A DNA stretch of 13,616 nt, from contig CAAEDU010000106.1 of the NCBI GenBank assembly GCA_900754695.1, positions 1 through 13,616 of the forward strand. Reading direction: 5' to 3'. This document shows, one piece after another, positions 1-8,700 of the stretch. The DNA comes from Clostridia bacterium. GTDB taxonomy: Bacteria; Bacillota; Clostridia; Christensenellales; CAG-917. Position 1 is the first letter of the stretch; every line of letters starts with the position of its first letter. The notes below the pieces were generated by a model. The model was not told where the DNA came from. It was given only the letters and a program-made list of their open reading frames with translations, and ran no database searches. Made by a program: the position numbers and the translations under genes.

Positions 1-2
1 AC

Positions 3-1565
3 AACTTCAATTTCGGCTTCGACGTGGTCGACTACTACGGCACCGAGGAGCCGGAGAGAAGAGCCATGATTTGGGTGTCATCCGAGGGAGAGGAGAGGAT
101 CTTCACTTTCGGCGACATGATGCGCAAGTCTGCACAAGCGGCAAACTATCTCAAAGCCCTCGGCATTAGCAAGGGGGACAGAGTCCTCCTGGTGCTGCGC
201 AGACATTGGGAATTTTGGCCGATCATCGTCGCTCTGCACAAGCTGGGCGCCATTTGCATCCCCGCGACGGACCAGCTCAAAGAGAAGGATTTCGTGTACC
301 GTTTCAACGCCGCGGGCGTGAAAGCAGTCATCTGCACCACCACGGGCACCGTCATCGAAGAGGCGGAGAGTGCTGTGGAAAAGTGCCCGCAGGTCACCGT
401 CAAGGTGTCTGCGGTGAGCGAGAGGGCGGGGTGGCACTTCTACAACGCCGAGTGCGAGGGATATCCCGAGGTGTACGAGCGTCCCACGGACGGCAGCGCG
501 CCCATGCGGGACGAGATCATGCTGATGTACTTCACCTCCGGGACGACGGCTTATCCCAAGATCGCCGCGCATGAGCATACCTACGCGCTCGCGCACTTCC
601 TCACCGCCAAATGGTGGCACAACGTGAGGAAGGACGGCATCCATTTCACCGTCGCGGAGACGGGGTGGGGGAAAGCCGTGTGGGGGAAACTCTACGGGCA
701 ATGGCTGTGCGGAGCGTGCGTTTTCACCTACGACTTCGAGCGCTTCGACCAGGAGAAACTGCTGGGGATGATCGAGAAATACCGCATCACCACCTTCTGC
801 GCGCCGCCCACAATCTACCGCTTTATGATCAAGGCGGATCTGAGCAAGCACGACCTCTCGTCGCTGGAATATATCACCACGGCGGGGGAGGCGGTCAATC
901 CCGAGGTGTTCAACCAGCTCAAAGCCGCAACAGGACATTCCCTCATGGAGGGCTTCGGGCAGACGGAGACCACGCTCACGGTGGCGAACCTCAAAGGTAT
1001 GACCCCGAAACCCGGCAGTATGGGCAAGCCCACGCCGATCTACAAGCTCAAGCTCGTGTCCGCGGACGGCAGCGATACGCCCATGGGCGAGCCGGGGGAG
1101 ATCTGCATCGACATCTCGGAGGGGAGACCTTACGGGCTCTTCCGCGAATATTACGGCGACAGCGAGAGCACGTATCGTGCGATGCACGACGGGCTCTACC
1201 ACACCGGGGATATGGCGTACAGCGATGAGGACGGCTACCTCTTCTTTGTGGGGAGGACGGACGACATCATCAAGTCCAGCGGCTACCGCATCGGGCCGTT
1301 CGAGATCGAGAGCGTGCTGATGGAGCATCCGGCGGTGCTGGAATGCGCGGTGACGGGGGTGCCCGATCCCACAAGAGGGCAGGTGGTCAAGGCGACGATC
1401 GTGCTCGTGAAAGGGTATGCGGCGTCGGAGGAATTGAAGAAAGAGATCCAGACCTTCGTGAAAAACCTGACCGCACCTTACAAATATCCGAGGGTGATCG
1501 AGTTCGTGGAGGAGCTGCCAAAGACGATATCGGGGAAAATCCGCAGGACGGAACTGAGGAAATAA
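3..1565 (+). CDS. AMP-forming acyl-CoA synthetase (AMP-binding family), 5' end outside the window
   Basis: The product is predicted to activate a carboxylic acid with ATP to an acyl-adenylate and then transfer it to coenzyme A, in the cytoplasm. The frame is open to the left edge and reads NFNFGFDVVD before a GTG at 24. That segment is typical of the inside of clostridial homologues, so the GTG is probably not the start and roughly 35-40 N-terminal residues are missing. Counting from the GTG, the ANL-superfamily motifs appear in order: phosphate loop TSGTTAYPK at 171-179, GFGQTE at 310-315, YHTGD at 392-396 with ribose-binding D396, hinge region GRTDD at 410-414, KSSGYR at 417-422 and PKTISGKIRR near 499-508, with K505 as the expected adenylation lysine. 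Nothing looks broken. The family resemblance is to medium-chain or general acyl-CoA synthetases; the actual substrate cannot be read from the sequence. A terminator follows the stop after 17 bases. Confidence 0.93.
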   Translation, partial: NFNFGFDVVDYYGTEEPERRAMIWVSSEGEERIFTFGDMMRKSAQAANYLKALGISKGDRVLLVLRRHWEFWPIIVALHKLGAICIPATDQLKEKDFVYRFNAAGVKAVICTTTGTVIEEAESAVEKCPQVTVKVSAVSERAGWHFYNAECEGYPEVYERPTDGSAPMRDEIMLMYFTSGTTAYPKIAAHEHTYALAHFLTAKWWHNVRKDGIHFTVAETGWGKAVWGKLYGQWLCGACVFTYDFERFDQEKLLGMIEKYRITTFCAPPTIYRFMIKADLSKHDLSSLEYITTAGEAVNPEVFNQLKAATGHSLMEGFGQTETTLTVANLKGMTPKPGSMGKPTPIYKLKLVSADGSDTPMGEPGEICIDISEGRPYGLFREYYGDSESTYRAMHDGLYHTGDMAYSDEDGYLFFVGRTDDIIKSSGYRIGPFEIESVLMEHPAVLECAVTGVPDPTRGQVVKATIVLVKGYAASEELKKEIQTFVKNLTAPYKYPRVIEFVEELPKTISGKIRRTELRK

Positions 1566-1582
1566 CGCTTGACTACAAGATG

Positions 1583-1612
1583 AAAACGCCGCCTCCGCGG
1601 CGTTTTTCTTTT
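1583..1612 (+). terminator. Intrinsic terminator of the acyl-CoA synthetase gene
   Basis: The arm AAAACGCCGC (1583-1592) pairs perfectly with GCGGCGTTTT (1597-1606) around the 4-base loop CTCC, followed by TCTTTT. This is a textbook rho-independent terminator 17 bases after the TAA stop, so the synthetase transcript should end before the transposase unit. Confidence 0.92.
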
Positions 1613-1613
1613 G

Positions 1614-1688
1614 CAATTAAACAATTGGGGACGGGGCAAAATTGTTTAAAAATTTGACAATTTTGCCCCGTCCCCAATTGTTTAATTG
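1614..1688. repeat. Left palindrome flanking the RAYT gene (32-bp perfect arms)
   Basis: The arm 1614-1645, starting CAATTAAACAATTGGGG, is the exact reverse complement of 1657-1688, separated by the 11-base spacer TTAAAAATTTG. As single-stranded DNA or RNA it would form a very stable 32-bp hairpin. The 69-base core (1617-1685) recurs at 2524-2592. It lies between the synthetase terminator and the transposase promoter. Palindromes of this kind are the usual partners of Y1/RAYT enzymes, which act on hairpins in single-stranded DNA. I do not see the GTAG tetranucleotide typical of enterobacterial REPs next to it. Confidence 0.95.
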
Positions 1689-1715
1689 ACAAGGGAGGGG
1701 GAAAGGTTGTATTAT
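1686..1715 (+). promoter_or_regulatory. Predicted promoter of the RAYT gene
   Basis: A perfect -35 box TTGACA (1686-1691) and a -10 box TATTAT (1710-1715) are 18 bases apart. The first three bases of the -35 box are the last three bases of the left palindrome. Transcription would start near 1722, giving a leader of about 23 bases. The boxes are seen directly; activity is inferred. Confidence 0.65.
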
Positions 1716-1730
1716 CGGAGCAGGCAAAAG

Positions 1731-1736
1731 AGGAGG
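1731..1736 (+). promoter_or_regulatory. Ribosome binding site of the RAYT gene
   Basis: AGGAGG stands 8 bases before the ATG at 1745 in a purine-rich stretch. It fixes the start codon of the transposase gene. Confidence 0.85.
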
Positions 1737-1744
1737 GCAGGGAA

Positions 1745-2512
1745 ATGTCGAGATTGCCGCGCAAAGCGTTTGAGACCAATTACTATCATGTCATCGTCCA
1801 GGGTATAGGCAAGGAAAAGATCTTTGAGCAGGGGTGGATGAAAGCCGAGTATCTGAATGACCTTGCTCTTTACAAAAATATCCACGGGATCAAGGTGCTG
1901 ACCTATGTGGTGATGGACAATCATTGCCATATGTTGCTATACGCGCCGGATGCCGCATCGCTCGGCGCATATATGCGCAGGGTGAACACCCGCTACGCTC
2001 AGTTTTATAATCACATGTGTGAAAGAGTGGGCTATGTGTTCCGCGACAGGTATAAAAGCCAGGCGATCTTTGACGATGACTATTTGATAAACTGCATGGT
2101 TTACATACACAATAACCCTGTTAAAGTCGGGATCGTGCAAAATCCAGCCGATTATGCGCATTCGGGGCTGCAATGTTATTACGGCAGGGTCGGACTCGTG
2201 GATCGAGACGCGGCGGCAGAGTTTTTCGATGTTGATGCCGCAAATGTCGAAGCGGTGATGCAGGAAAAATCGGCGCAGGCGGATGTGTGGTGCCCGGAGT
2301 GGCTGGATGTGCCCGAGGAGAGCAGGAGTGCCGAGGAGATGATCGCGGATGTGGTGGCGCGCTGCGGCGTGGCGAAGGAGCTGCTGCGTTATGACAAGGA
2401 GAGGCTCAAGAAGGTCGTGGGGCGGCTGGAGGCTGCGGGCGTGAGGCAAGGACAGATCGCGGAAGCGATCGGGATGTCAAGGGCGTCCTTGTGGGCGATG
2501 TTGAAAGAGTGA
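1745..2512 (+). CDS. REP-associated tyrosine (Y1, HUH-type) transposase, RAYT family
   Basis: The 255-residue product is a single-strand DNA endonuclease-like enzyme of the IS200/RAYT group (Transposase_17/COG1943 type). The N-terminal Y1 domain begins MSRLPRKAFE and carries MDNHCHMLLY with the HUH metal-binding histidines H60 and H62. A second conserved stretch is YIHNNPVKVG near 120-129, where Y120 is the likely nucleophile. Residues from about 195 form an added C-terminal helical domain ending in a helix-turn-helix-like segment (QIAEAIGMSRASLW, 237-250), which is common in longer Firmicutes RAYTs and probably reads the DNA target. Length and motifs are intact, so the enzyme may be active. 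The gene is flanked by two long palindromes, its probable substrates. It has its own promoter and ribosome binding site, and the right palindrome starts 10 bases after the stop, where it may also end the transcript. The synthetase and surface-protein genes appear unrelated to it. Confidence 0.93.
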   Translation: MSRLPRKAFETNYYHVIVQGIGKEKIFEQGWMKAEYLNDLALYKNIHGIKVLTYVVMDNHCHMLLYAPDAASLGAYMRRVNTRYAQFYNHMCERVGYVFRDRYKSQAIFDDDYLINCMVYIHNNPVKVGIVQNPADYAHSGLQCYYGRVGLVDRDAAAEFFDVDAANVEAVMQEKSAQADVWCPEWLDVPEESRSAEEMIADVVARCGVAKELLRYDKERLKKVVGRLEAAGVRQGQIAEAIGMSRASLWAMLKE

Positions 2513-2521
2513 GTTTTTTGA

Positions 2522-2594
2522 TTTTAAACAATTGGGGACGGGGCAAAATTGTCAAAATTTTAAACAATTTTGCCCCGTCCCCAATTGTTTAAAA
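2522..2594. repeat. Right palindrome flanking the RAYT gene (31-bp perfect arms)
   Basis: The arm 2522-2552, starting TTTTAAACAATTGGGG, is the exact reverse complement of 2564-2594, with the 11-base spacer CAAAATTTTAA. The core matches the left palindrome with one mismatch when reversed. It starts 10 bases after the transposase stop codon, so in RNA it would form a 3' hairpin that could stop or protect the transcript, although no U-run follows it. Confidence 0.95.
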
Positions 2595-2664
2595 GAGAGG
2601 GGTGGAGGGGGCGGAGAGGAAAGATTAAAAAGGGGGAGGGGCTTGGGTGACTATTGTTAAGGGG

Positions 2665-2694
2665 TTGAAAGGGGCGGGGGAGCGGTGTTAAAAT
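2665..2694 (+). promoter_or_regulatory. Predicted promoter of the giant surface-protein gene
   Basis: TTGAAA (2665-2670) and TAAAAT (2689-2694) are separated by 18 bases that contain GGGGCGGGGG. Transcription would start near 2700, leaving a leader of about 95 bases. An upstream GTG at 2699, in frame with the protein, lies at the predicted transcription start and has no ribosome binding site, which argues against its use. Confidence 0.55.
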
Positions 2695-2712
2695 CATAGT
2701 GCATAAATATTC

Positions 2713-2746
2713 CGTGTACACGCGCGTATATGTGTATGTGTATGTG
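2713..2746. repeat. 34-base alternating pyrimidine-purine tract with three TATGTG hexamers
   Basis: Every base from C2713 to G2746 alternates pyrimidine and purine, and the last 18 bases (2729-2746) are three exact copies of TATGTG. The tract lies in the predicted untranslated leader of the giant gene, about 50 bases before its start. Such DNA can adopt the left-handed Z form, and short repeats can change length by slippage; neither is shown here. Confidence 0.9.
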
Positions 2747-2783
2747 GAGAAAATTCTGAAAGCAAAAGGGAAGTTGCTTTTAA

Positions 2784-2789
2784 GAGGTG
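2784..2789 (+). promoter_or_regulatory. Ribosome binding site that decides the start of the giant gene
   Basis: GAGGTG, a perfect match to the anti-Shine-Dalgarno sequence, ends 5 bases before the ATG at 2795. The protein from this ATG begins with a normal signal peptide (MRKSRNGQRR then a hydrophobic stretch), whereas the 32 extra codons upstream encode an unlikely VYVYVYV-type sequence from the alternating tract. Confidence 0.88.
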
Positions 2790-2794
2790 GGATT

Positions 2795-5700
2795 ATGAGA
2801 AAGAGCCGTAACGGACAGAGAAGGGCTTTTGCCGCATTCACGAAATTTTCGGTGTTGCTGATGTGCTTTGCCACGGTGTTTGCATTGGTGCTGACGGCGG
2901 GCGTTTTTGATATCGGCGGAAGTGACATGAATGCGAATGTTGCGGAGGCTGACACCTCCGGCGGTTCTGTCAACGCAATGACATTTTCTACCGCTGCCGA
3001 TGGATCGGAGTTGGTAACTCAAGTGCAGAATGATATGCACTCCAGCAAAACCGGCGACTTTACCTATACAATTAACCTTGGCGATCAAGGTGTGAGTGCG
3101 CAGTCGTACACAAGTATACATGGTTGGGCTAGCAATGCTCAAAATGTGGAATATTACAGTTCCGGCCATAATAGTTCGTTCGGAGGACGAGAAACAGGCA
3201 CTCATGGACCATTGACTTACACATCCGTGCAAGTCGCATTGAACATTCAAACTCCGCAGATTTTTCTGAGCTGGGCTTCACGCTATGCGATAGACGTCAC
3301 CTTTTCCGGCACATTATATACCTGTAACGAAGGTCAAACGACCAGTAACAATCGAGGTTTCGGTATGGGAATAGTCGGCAGTGGCTCCGCGATGAATGCA
3401 AAAACTTTCGCAAGCTATGATTGGTGCGATGGGGGAGATCACGATGCCAATGGCGGCACATTCTTTCTAGATGATTGGCGTAGACCTGCAGGCTGGATCA
3501 CAAGCAGTTCTACTTATTGGACGGGCAGATTGTTCAACACAAGCAGAAGTGCAGTTTCTCTCTCAAGTGACATGACAAACTTGACGGCGGTGTTGTTCCG
3601 TGAGTCCGGCGGCAGTGAGCGTACGGGCATATATGCGGAGAATGTGTATTTTACGTTCACTATCCATAAGGATAGTGTGACACCGAGCAACAATGCTTCC
3701 GACAACAACGCGCCGAGGGCGGAGCTGGCGAGTGCGGTGGACGAGAGCTACATCACCGCGGGCAACATCGGGAATTATGCCCAAGGGGAGCTCATCGGGA
3801 GCATAGGGCAGATCGCGGGGGCACCCGTTCTTTCAGACAATCATGTGGATCTGACAGCGGGCGCGACGAGGAAAGGCTCGATCGGCGTGGACGAAGTGGG
3901 CGTCGACAATAAATATGCCAAGAAGGTGCAGCTGAACATCAACGAGATCAATGCGGACGGCGGCAATGCGTCGGTGACGCAAGCGACGTATTACGCAGGG
4001 CTTGCGGGCATCACGGTGGGCGGCAACGAGCTGAGCCCGACGCTTTATCCGACGAGCGCGCAAGGGGCGGTGCAGGATGGTGCGTTCAGCTACGGCGGGG
4101 GCAGCGACAACGGATATTTCGTCTGGAAAGTCAACGACCAGGGTAGGACGAGCGGCACTTTGACGCTCTATTTCAATGACAATGTCGAGAACCTCGACAT
4201 CAAGGTCGCCGACTCCGGCGGCACCGCGCTCACCCTCACGGTGACGGTGGGCGGCATCAAGACCGGCGGGGACGATCTGACGGGCAGCGCGAGCATCACG
4301 GACGAAAGCAGGATGAAGGACGCGAACTCGGCGAGCTTCGACGGGCTCACCTGGGAATGGGACGATCTCACGCCCGTTTTCGCGAACATGGGCAGCGGCG
4401 CGGACGCGCAGATCTGGTTCTATGCCGTGCAGAAGTTCGAGAGCGCCGATGCAGCCGCAAACTACAACGGCACGCTCTTCTCCGCGACGGAGGGGAACTC
4501 CGGCATCACGCCGATCGGCTTTACGGACGCGGACGGCAGGTGGACGGCGGCAAGCGGTTTGACCGCGGCGGGCAAATCCGGGTTCGATTTCACGACGGGG
4601 CTGCTCTACGGCGTGGCGCCCGTCAACGGCGGGAGCGCGACGGGGAACGGATATTACCGCTTCGAGTTCTATCCCATGAACTATGCGGGCTATCTCTCCA
4701 AGACGCCGGTGGTCAGGCTGGTGAAGGCGGATGTCGGCATCGCGGAGCCCGAGGTCACGCTGAGCTATAACACTTCGAGCGAAAGCGGGAACCCGCTGGT
4801 GGCGGGGACGCAGAATGACGGGCGTATCCTGGACGATCAGGGGGCGTACATCAGCACCGACCTCACCGTGACGATCGCGTTTGCGGCGAACATCTCCGGC
4901 AACAAGGTGAGCGTCATGGGCGCGGACGGGGTGAACTATATCTTCCTCATCGGCGCTGACGGCGGCATCAAGGGCGTCTACACCGTGCTCAACAACGCAC
5001 TTCAGGATGCGTCGGGCTGGACGCCGGGCGCAGAATATTCGATGACGGGGAGCGTCTTTGACAAGGTGGTCGTCTCCGCGTCAGTCGAGGACGAGACAAA
5101 GACAATGACCGTGACGGCGGTGTACACCGCGCCCGCGGACAAGATCACGGAAAAGACGCATACCTTTACGATCTACACAAATGCGGATGACACCTCCGGG
5201 CAGGCAATGGCCAACTGCCTCAGCGACTATGACACCGACTGGGAGGGGTGGACGACGGATGACAACGTCTCCGGCAACGGCACGAGGCTGTGGTTCGACC
5301 ACATCGGTATAGACGACGTCACGTTCGGGGACGAGTATGCGGGCGAGACTACGGGCGTTATCCCCGCGGGCGATGCCAGAAATTGGTTCACGAATGAGTG
5401 GGAGTACGGCGGCGACCTCACCATAAGCACCAAGGACGAGTATCAATACATATTCTACAAGCTCGCGTACTACACGGAGGACTTCAGCAACCCCGAAGGC
5501 ACGAGCGGTGATTACGCTGCCGTCAAGGGCGAATTTGGCGACAACGCGTATTTCGAGTCGACGGGCGTGGAAGTCATTGCGACGGGCGGCTGGACGCTGC
5601 TTGACAGCGGTGTGAGGATCGACTTCACCAATATTGCAGAGACACAAGCCGGGTACTATGTCGTGTACGTCATCACGGCGGACAGGGCGTCGCACTTCAA

Positions 5701-8700
5701 TTTCACGGCGTTCGGCGTGCTGGTGGATGCGACGGATTATGTGATCCGTGCCGAATATGACGCGGAGACTTTGAGTGTGCTGGGCGACATCGATCCCTTC
5801 GGTCTTAATGAGATCGGGGAGCAGACGCTCAAACGCGGCGGTTTGTACACCTTCAAACCCCAACTCAAGGATGAATATATAGTCGCGGGCGCGCACATGT
5901 ACGTGCCTTATCAGGTGAAGAAAGCGGTATTGAATGATGCGACGAGCGGGTATAACTACGTCTACATCTACTCGCATGCCGCGAACGACACGACCGGGGT
6001 GTTCAAAGAGAATTACCTCCGCGCAAATTATCTCTATGCGAGTATCGCCGAGGGCGACGACGGGACAGGGATAGGGCTTGACCTCGACGTCGACCGCAAC
6101 TCCGTCACGCAGCTCCCCGCCGCAAACGGGCAGACCGCCATCGTGTTCTCATTCAGGCAGGTGGTGAACGTCTCCTTCGACAGTACGGTGGAGTATACGG
6201 GCGAGTATATCCCCATCACGGTCAATGCCTACGACCTCAACGGCGGGCAGGTGACCATTGCGGAGGGCAATGAGCCTTATAATAAGCCGAAGTACCAAGG
6301 GACGGGAACTTACGAGGAGGGCGTCGTCACCAATGCGGGAAGTTATGACTTCCTGCTCGACTACAAGAGCACAAATTTCGACATCGACAGCTATCTTGAG
6401 CATTCGCAATACTACGTCCTCGCCGCAACTCCCACTGTGAAGCTCAATGTGAGCAAGGTGGAACTCTTCCTCAATGCCAAACTCAATCCCGGCACGCTTT
6501 ACTACGGCGATGTGACGGGGGATAATGCCGTAGAGAAACTCGGACTTGACTATAATGAGATCACGGGCGGGCTGGTCGGACAGGACGCCGGCAAAACTTT
6601 TGACGGACTCACAGGGAAGAGTGTCGTCGCCTCGGTGGTCGGCGCGAGCAGCGGAGTGTATCTGGACGCAGGCTCGCACAACGTGACGGTCGCCTTCTCC
6701 ACCACCAACTATAACGTCGATGTGAATTGGACGTCTGATCAGGTGATGCAGATCGCAAAACGCGAGCTTGCCTTCACGGTGGACAGCCCCGCAAATGTCA
6801 CTTACGGCGACGCGATGCCCACGGAGTACACCCTCCGTGTGCCCAAGAGCGCGTTCGGGTTCGACAGCAAGGGCGAAGGACTGCCCGGGCTCGGGCTCTA
6901 TCAGAATGCGGCGGGCGTCGAGAGCCTCATCAACAAGACCGTGACCGAGAACGGAGACCATTGGGTCTTCTCCGTGCCACAGAGCGATTTTGCGGCGTTC
7001 ACCGCAAACGGCGCGGGCAGGTATGATGTCGGCACCTACACGATCGAGGGCTTTAAGGGCACGTTCTTCATCAACAATATCGTGCTGAGCATGGCGGACG
7101 GCGGCGAGGGCACTTTTGAAGTCACCCCCCGCACCATCACCATCAGCCCCGCCATCCCCACGGCGCCGTACAACGTCGAGGACGCGAGCGAAGTCGAAGG
7201 CTTCACCTTCAACATATCCGGCACGCCCGAGACCTCTGCTTACGGTCTGAGCGGGCGCTTCACCGCGGGCGGTACCACCGGGGTGGAAAATCAATATCAC
7301 ATCGTCGGTGACCTTGAAAACTTCACATCCGCGGACAATGAGTATAAGGAAGGCAATGTCACCATCGCCTTCCCGGAGGATCAGTCCGGGTGGGTGTTCT
7401 CCATCAACATCATCACGGCGGCGGGACAGTTCGTCATCGAGTTCACGGGTGCGGACATCTTCACCGTCGCTTACGGCGAACTCTTTGACGCCGAAGCCAT
7501 AGCCGCGAATGCGGGCGGCAGCTATTACACCGTCCTGTATTACCCCAAGGAAGGGGAGAGCTATGCGACAGAGCCTACCGCTATCCCCGAAGGAGTCACC
7601 CTCACCGTGACGATCACGGCGGCAGGGTACCAGGCGGATGACCTCTATGCCAACCATGCGGGCAACTACAACCTCACCGTGAGCGCGCTTGCGGAGAATG
7701 CAAACACGGAAGATTTCTACACCTATGCGTACAGGATCGCGGACGGCGCGCCGTTGCCGTCGTATGTCACCGTCGAGACCTTGCAGGCGAAAGCTACCGT
7801 GAGCAACGCGGGCGAGCTGCTCAGCAAACCGTACGGCGCGAACGATCCCACCATCGATCCCGATGCGTTGTTCACGTTCGCTTTCACGAGCGCGCATCAG
7901 GAGCTGCTTGACGCGTTCATCGCCGCGAACGGCACGATCCGCGTCCGCGGCATCGGCACGACCTGGAACAGGACTGCGTCCGTCGGCAAGTATGATTACA
8001 ATTGGAGCAACTGCACCTTCCATACGAGTGCGGGAGACATCGCGTCCGGGGACATTCGCTTTGAGATCGAGGACGATGCGGACGTGAAGTTCGAGATCAC
8101 GCCCAAAGTGCTTGACTTCAACGCGCTCGTCGAGAGCGGCGGCATCCTCGTGACCGCCGCGGGCAAAGACTATGACGGCGAGACCGCCGCGGAAGGCGCG
8201 TCCCTCTCCTTCGCGTCCGGCGACACCATCGTCGTTGCGGGCGAGGTCGCACTCGGATACGATGCCAATTATTGGAACGGCACAGGCTATGTCGCGGAGG
8301 TCGGCTCCGGCTACGCCGTCCGCTTTGCGAACATCGTCCTCACGGGCGCGGGCGTGAACAATTACACCCTCGTCATCGCGGACGAAGCGGAGGGCTACGG
8401 CTTCTACTTCGACTATAATGGTACGGACGGGGAAGGCTTCGGCATCTCGCCCGAGGCAGTCACCTTCCTGACAACTTTCTTCTCCGTCTTCAAGACCTTC
8501 GACGGCGGCACGGGCATGAAGCAGGACAACATCGCGTTTAATCCGGGCACGGGCTTTGAGGCGTTCGGAAACAGCTGGTCGCTGGTGGAAGGCAAGTTCG
8601 ACAGCGCGAATGCCGGCACGGGCATACTCGTCACATTCAAGATCCTGTGTCCCGAGGTAGTGTATCCCAACGTTACGGATGAATACCCCATCGGAGCCTA

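Larger units (their letters stand above)
1614..2594 (+). mobile_element. RAYT transposase unit bounded by inverted palindromes
   Basis: The unit of about 980 bases consists of palindrome, promoter, RAYT gene and palindrome, with no other gene inside. The two palindromes share a 29-base arm exactly. Their 11-base spacers match with one difference only when one copy is reversed, so the copies are in inverted orientation. No target-site duplication is visible, as expected for HUH single-strand transposition. Most RAYTs are considered domesticated enzymes that mobilise non-autonomous palindromes rather than themselves, so whether this whole unit moves is an open inference. It could also be an old resident gene with two REP-like elements. 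Confidence 0.65.

Noticed and set aside
78..1616. A 512-codon open frame on the minus strand opposite the synthetase gene
   Set aside because: It is also codon-aligned with the sense gene and gives a His/Arg-rich sequence with no recognisable domain, while the plus strand carries all the synthetase motifs.
1609..1620. The 12-mer TTTTGCAATTAA also found at 13556-13567, considered as an attachment or target site
   Set aside because: In 13.6 kb several 12-base matches are expected by chance, and the two contexts differ apart from being near a hairpin.
1614..2594. Two palindromes considered as a minimal CRISPR array or as attL/attR sites
   Set aside because: There are only two copies, in opposite orientation, 900 bases apart around a transposase gene, with no cas gene or integrase.
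2699..2794. GTG at 2699 as an upstream start of the giant protein
   Set aside because: It lies at the predicted transcription start without a ribosome binding site and would add 32 odd residues before a normal signal peptide. The ATG at 2795 has GAGGTG at the right distance.
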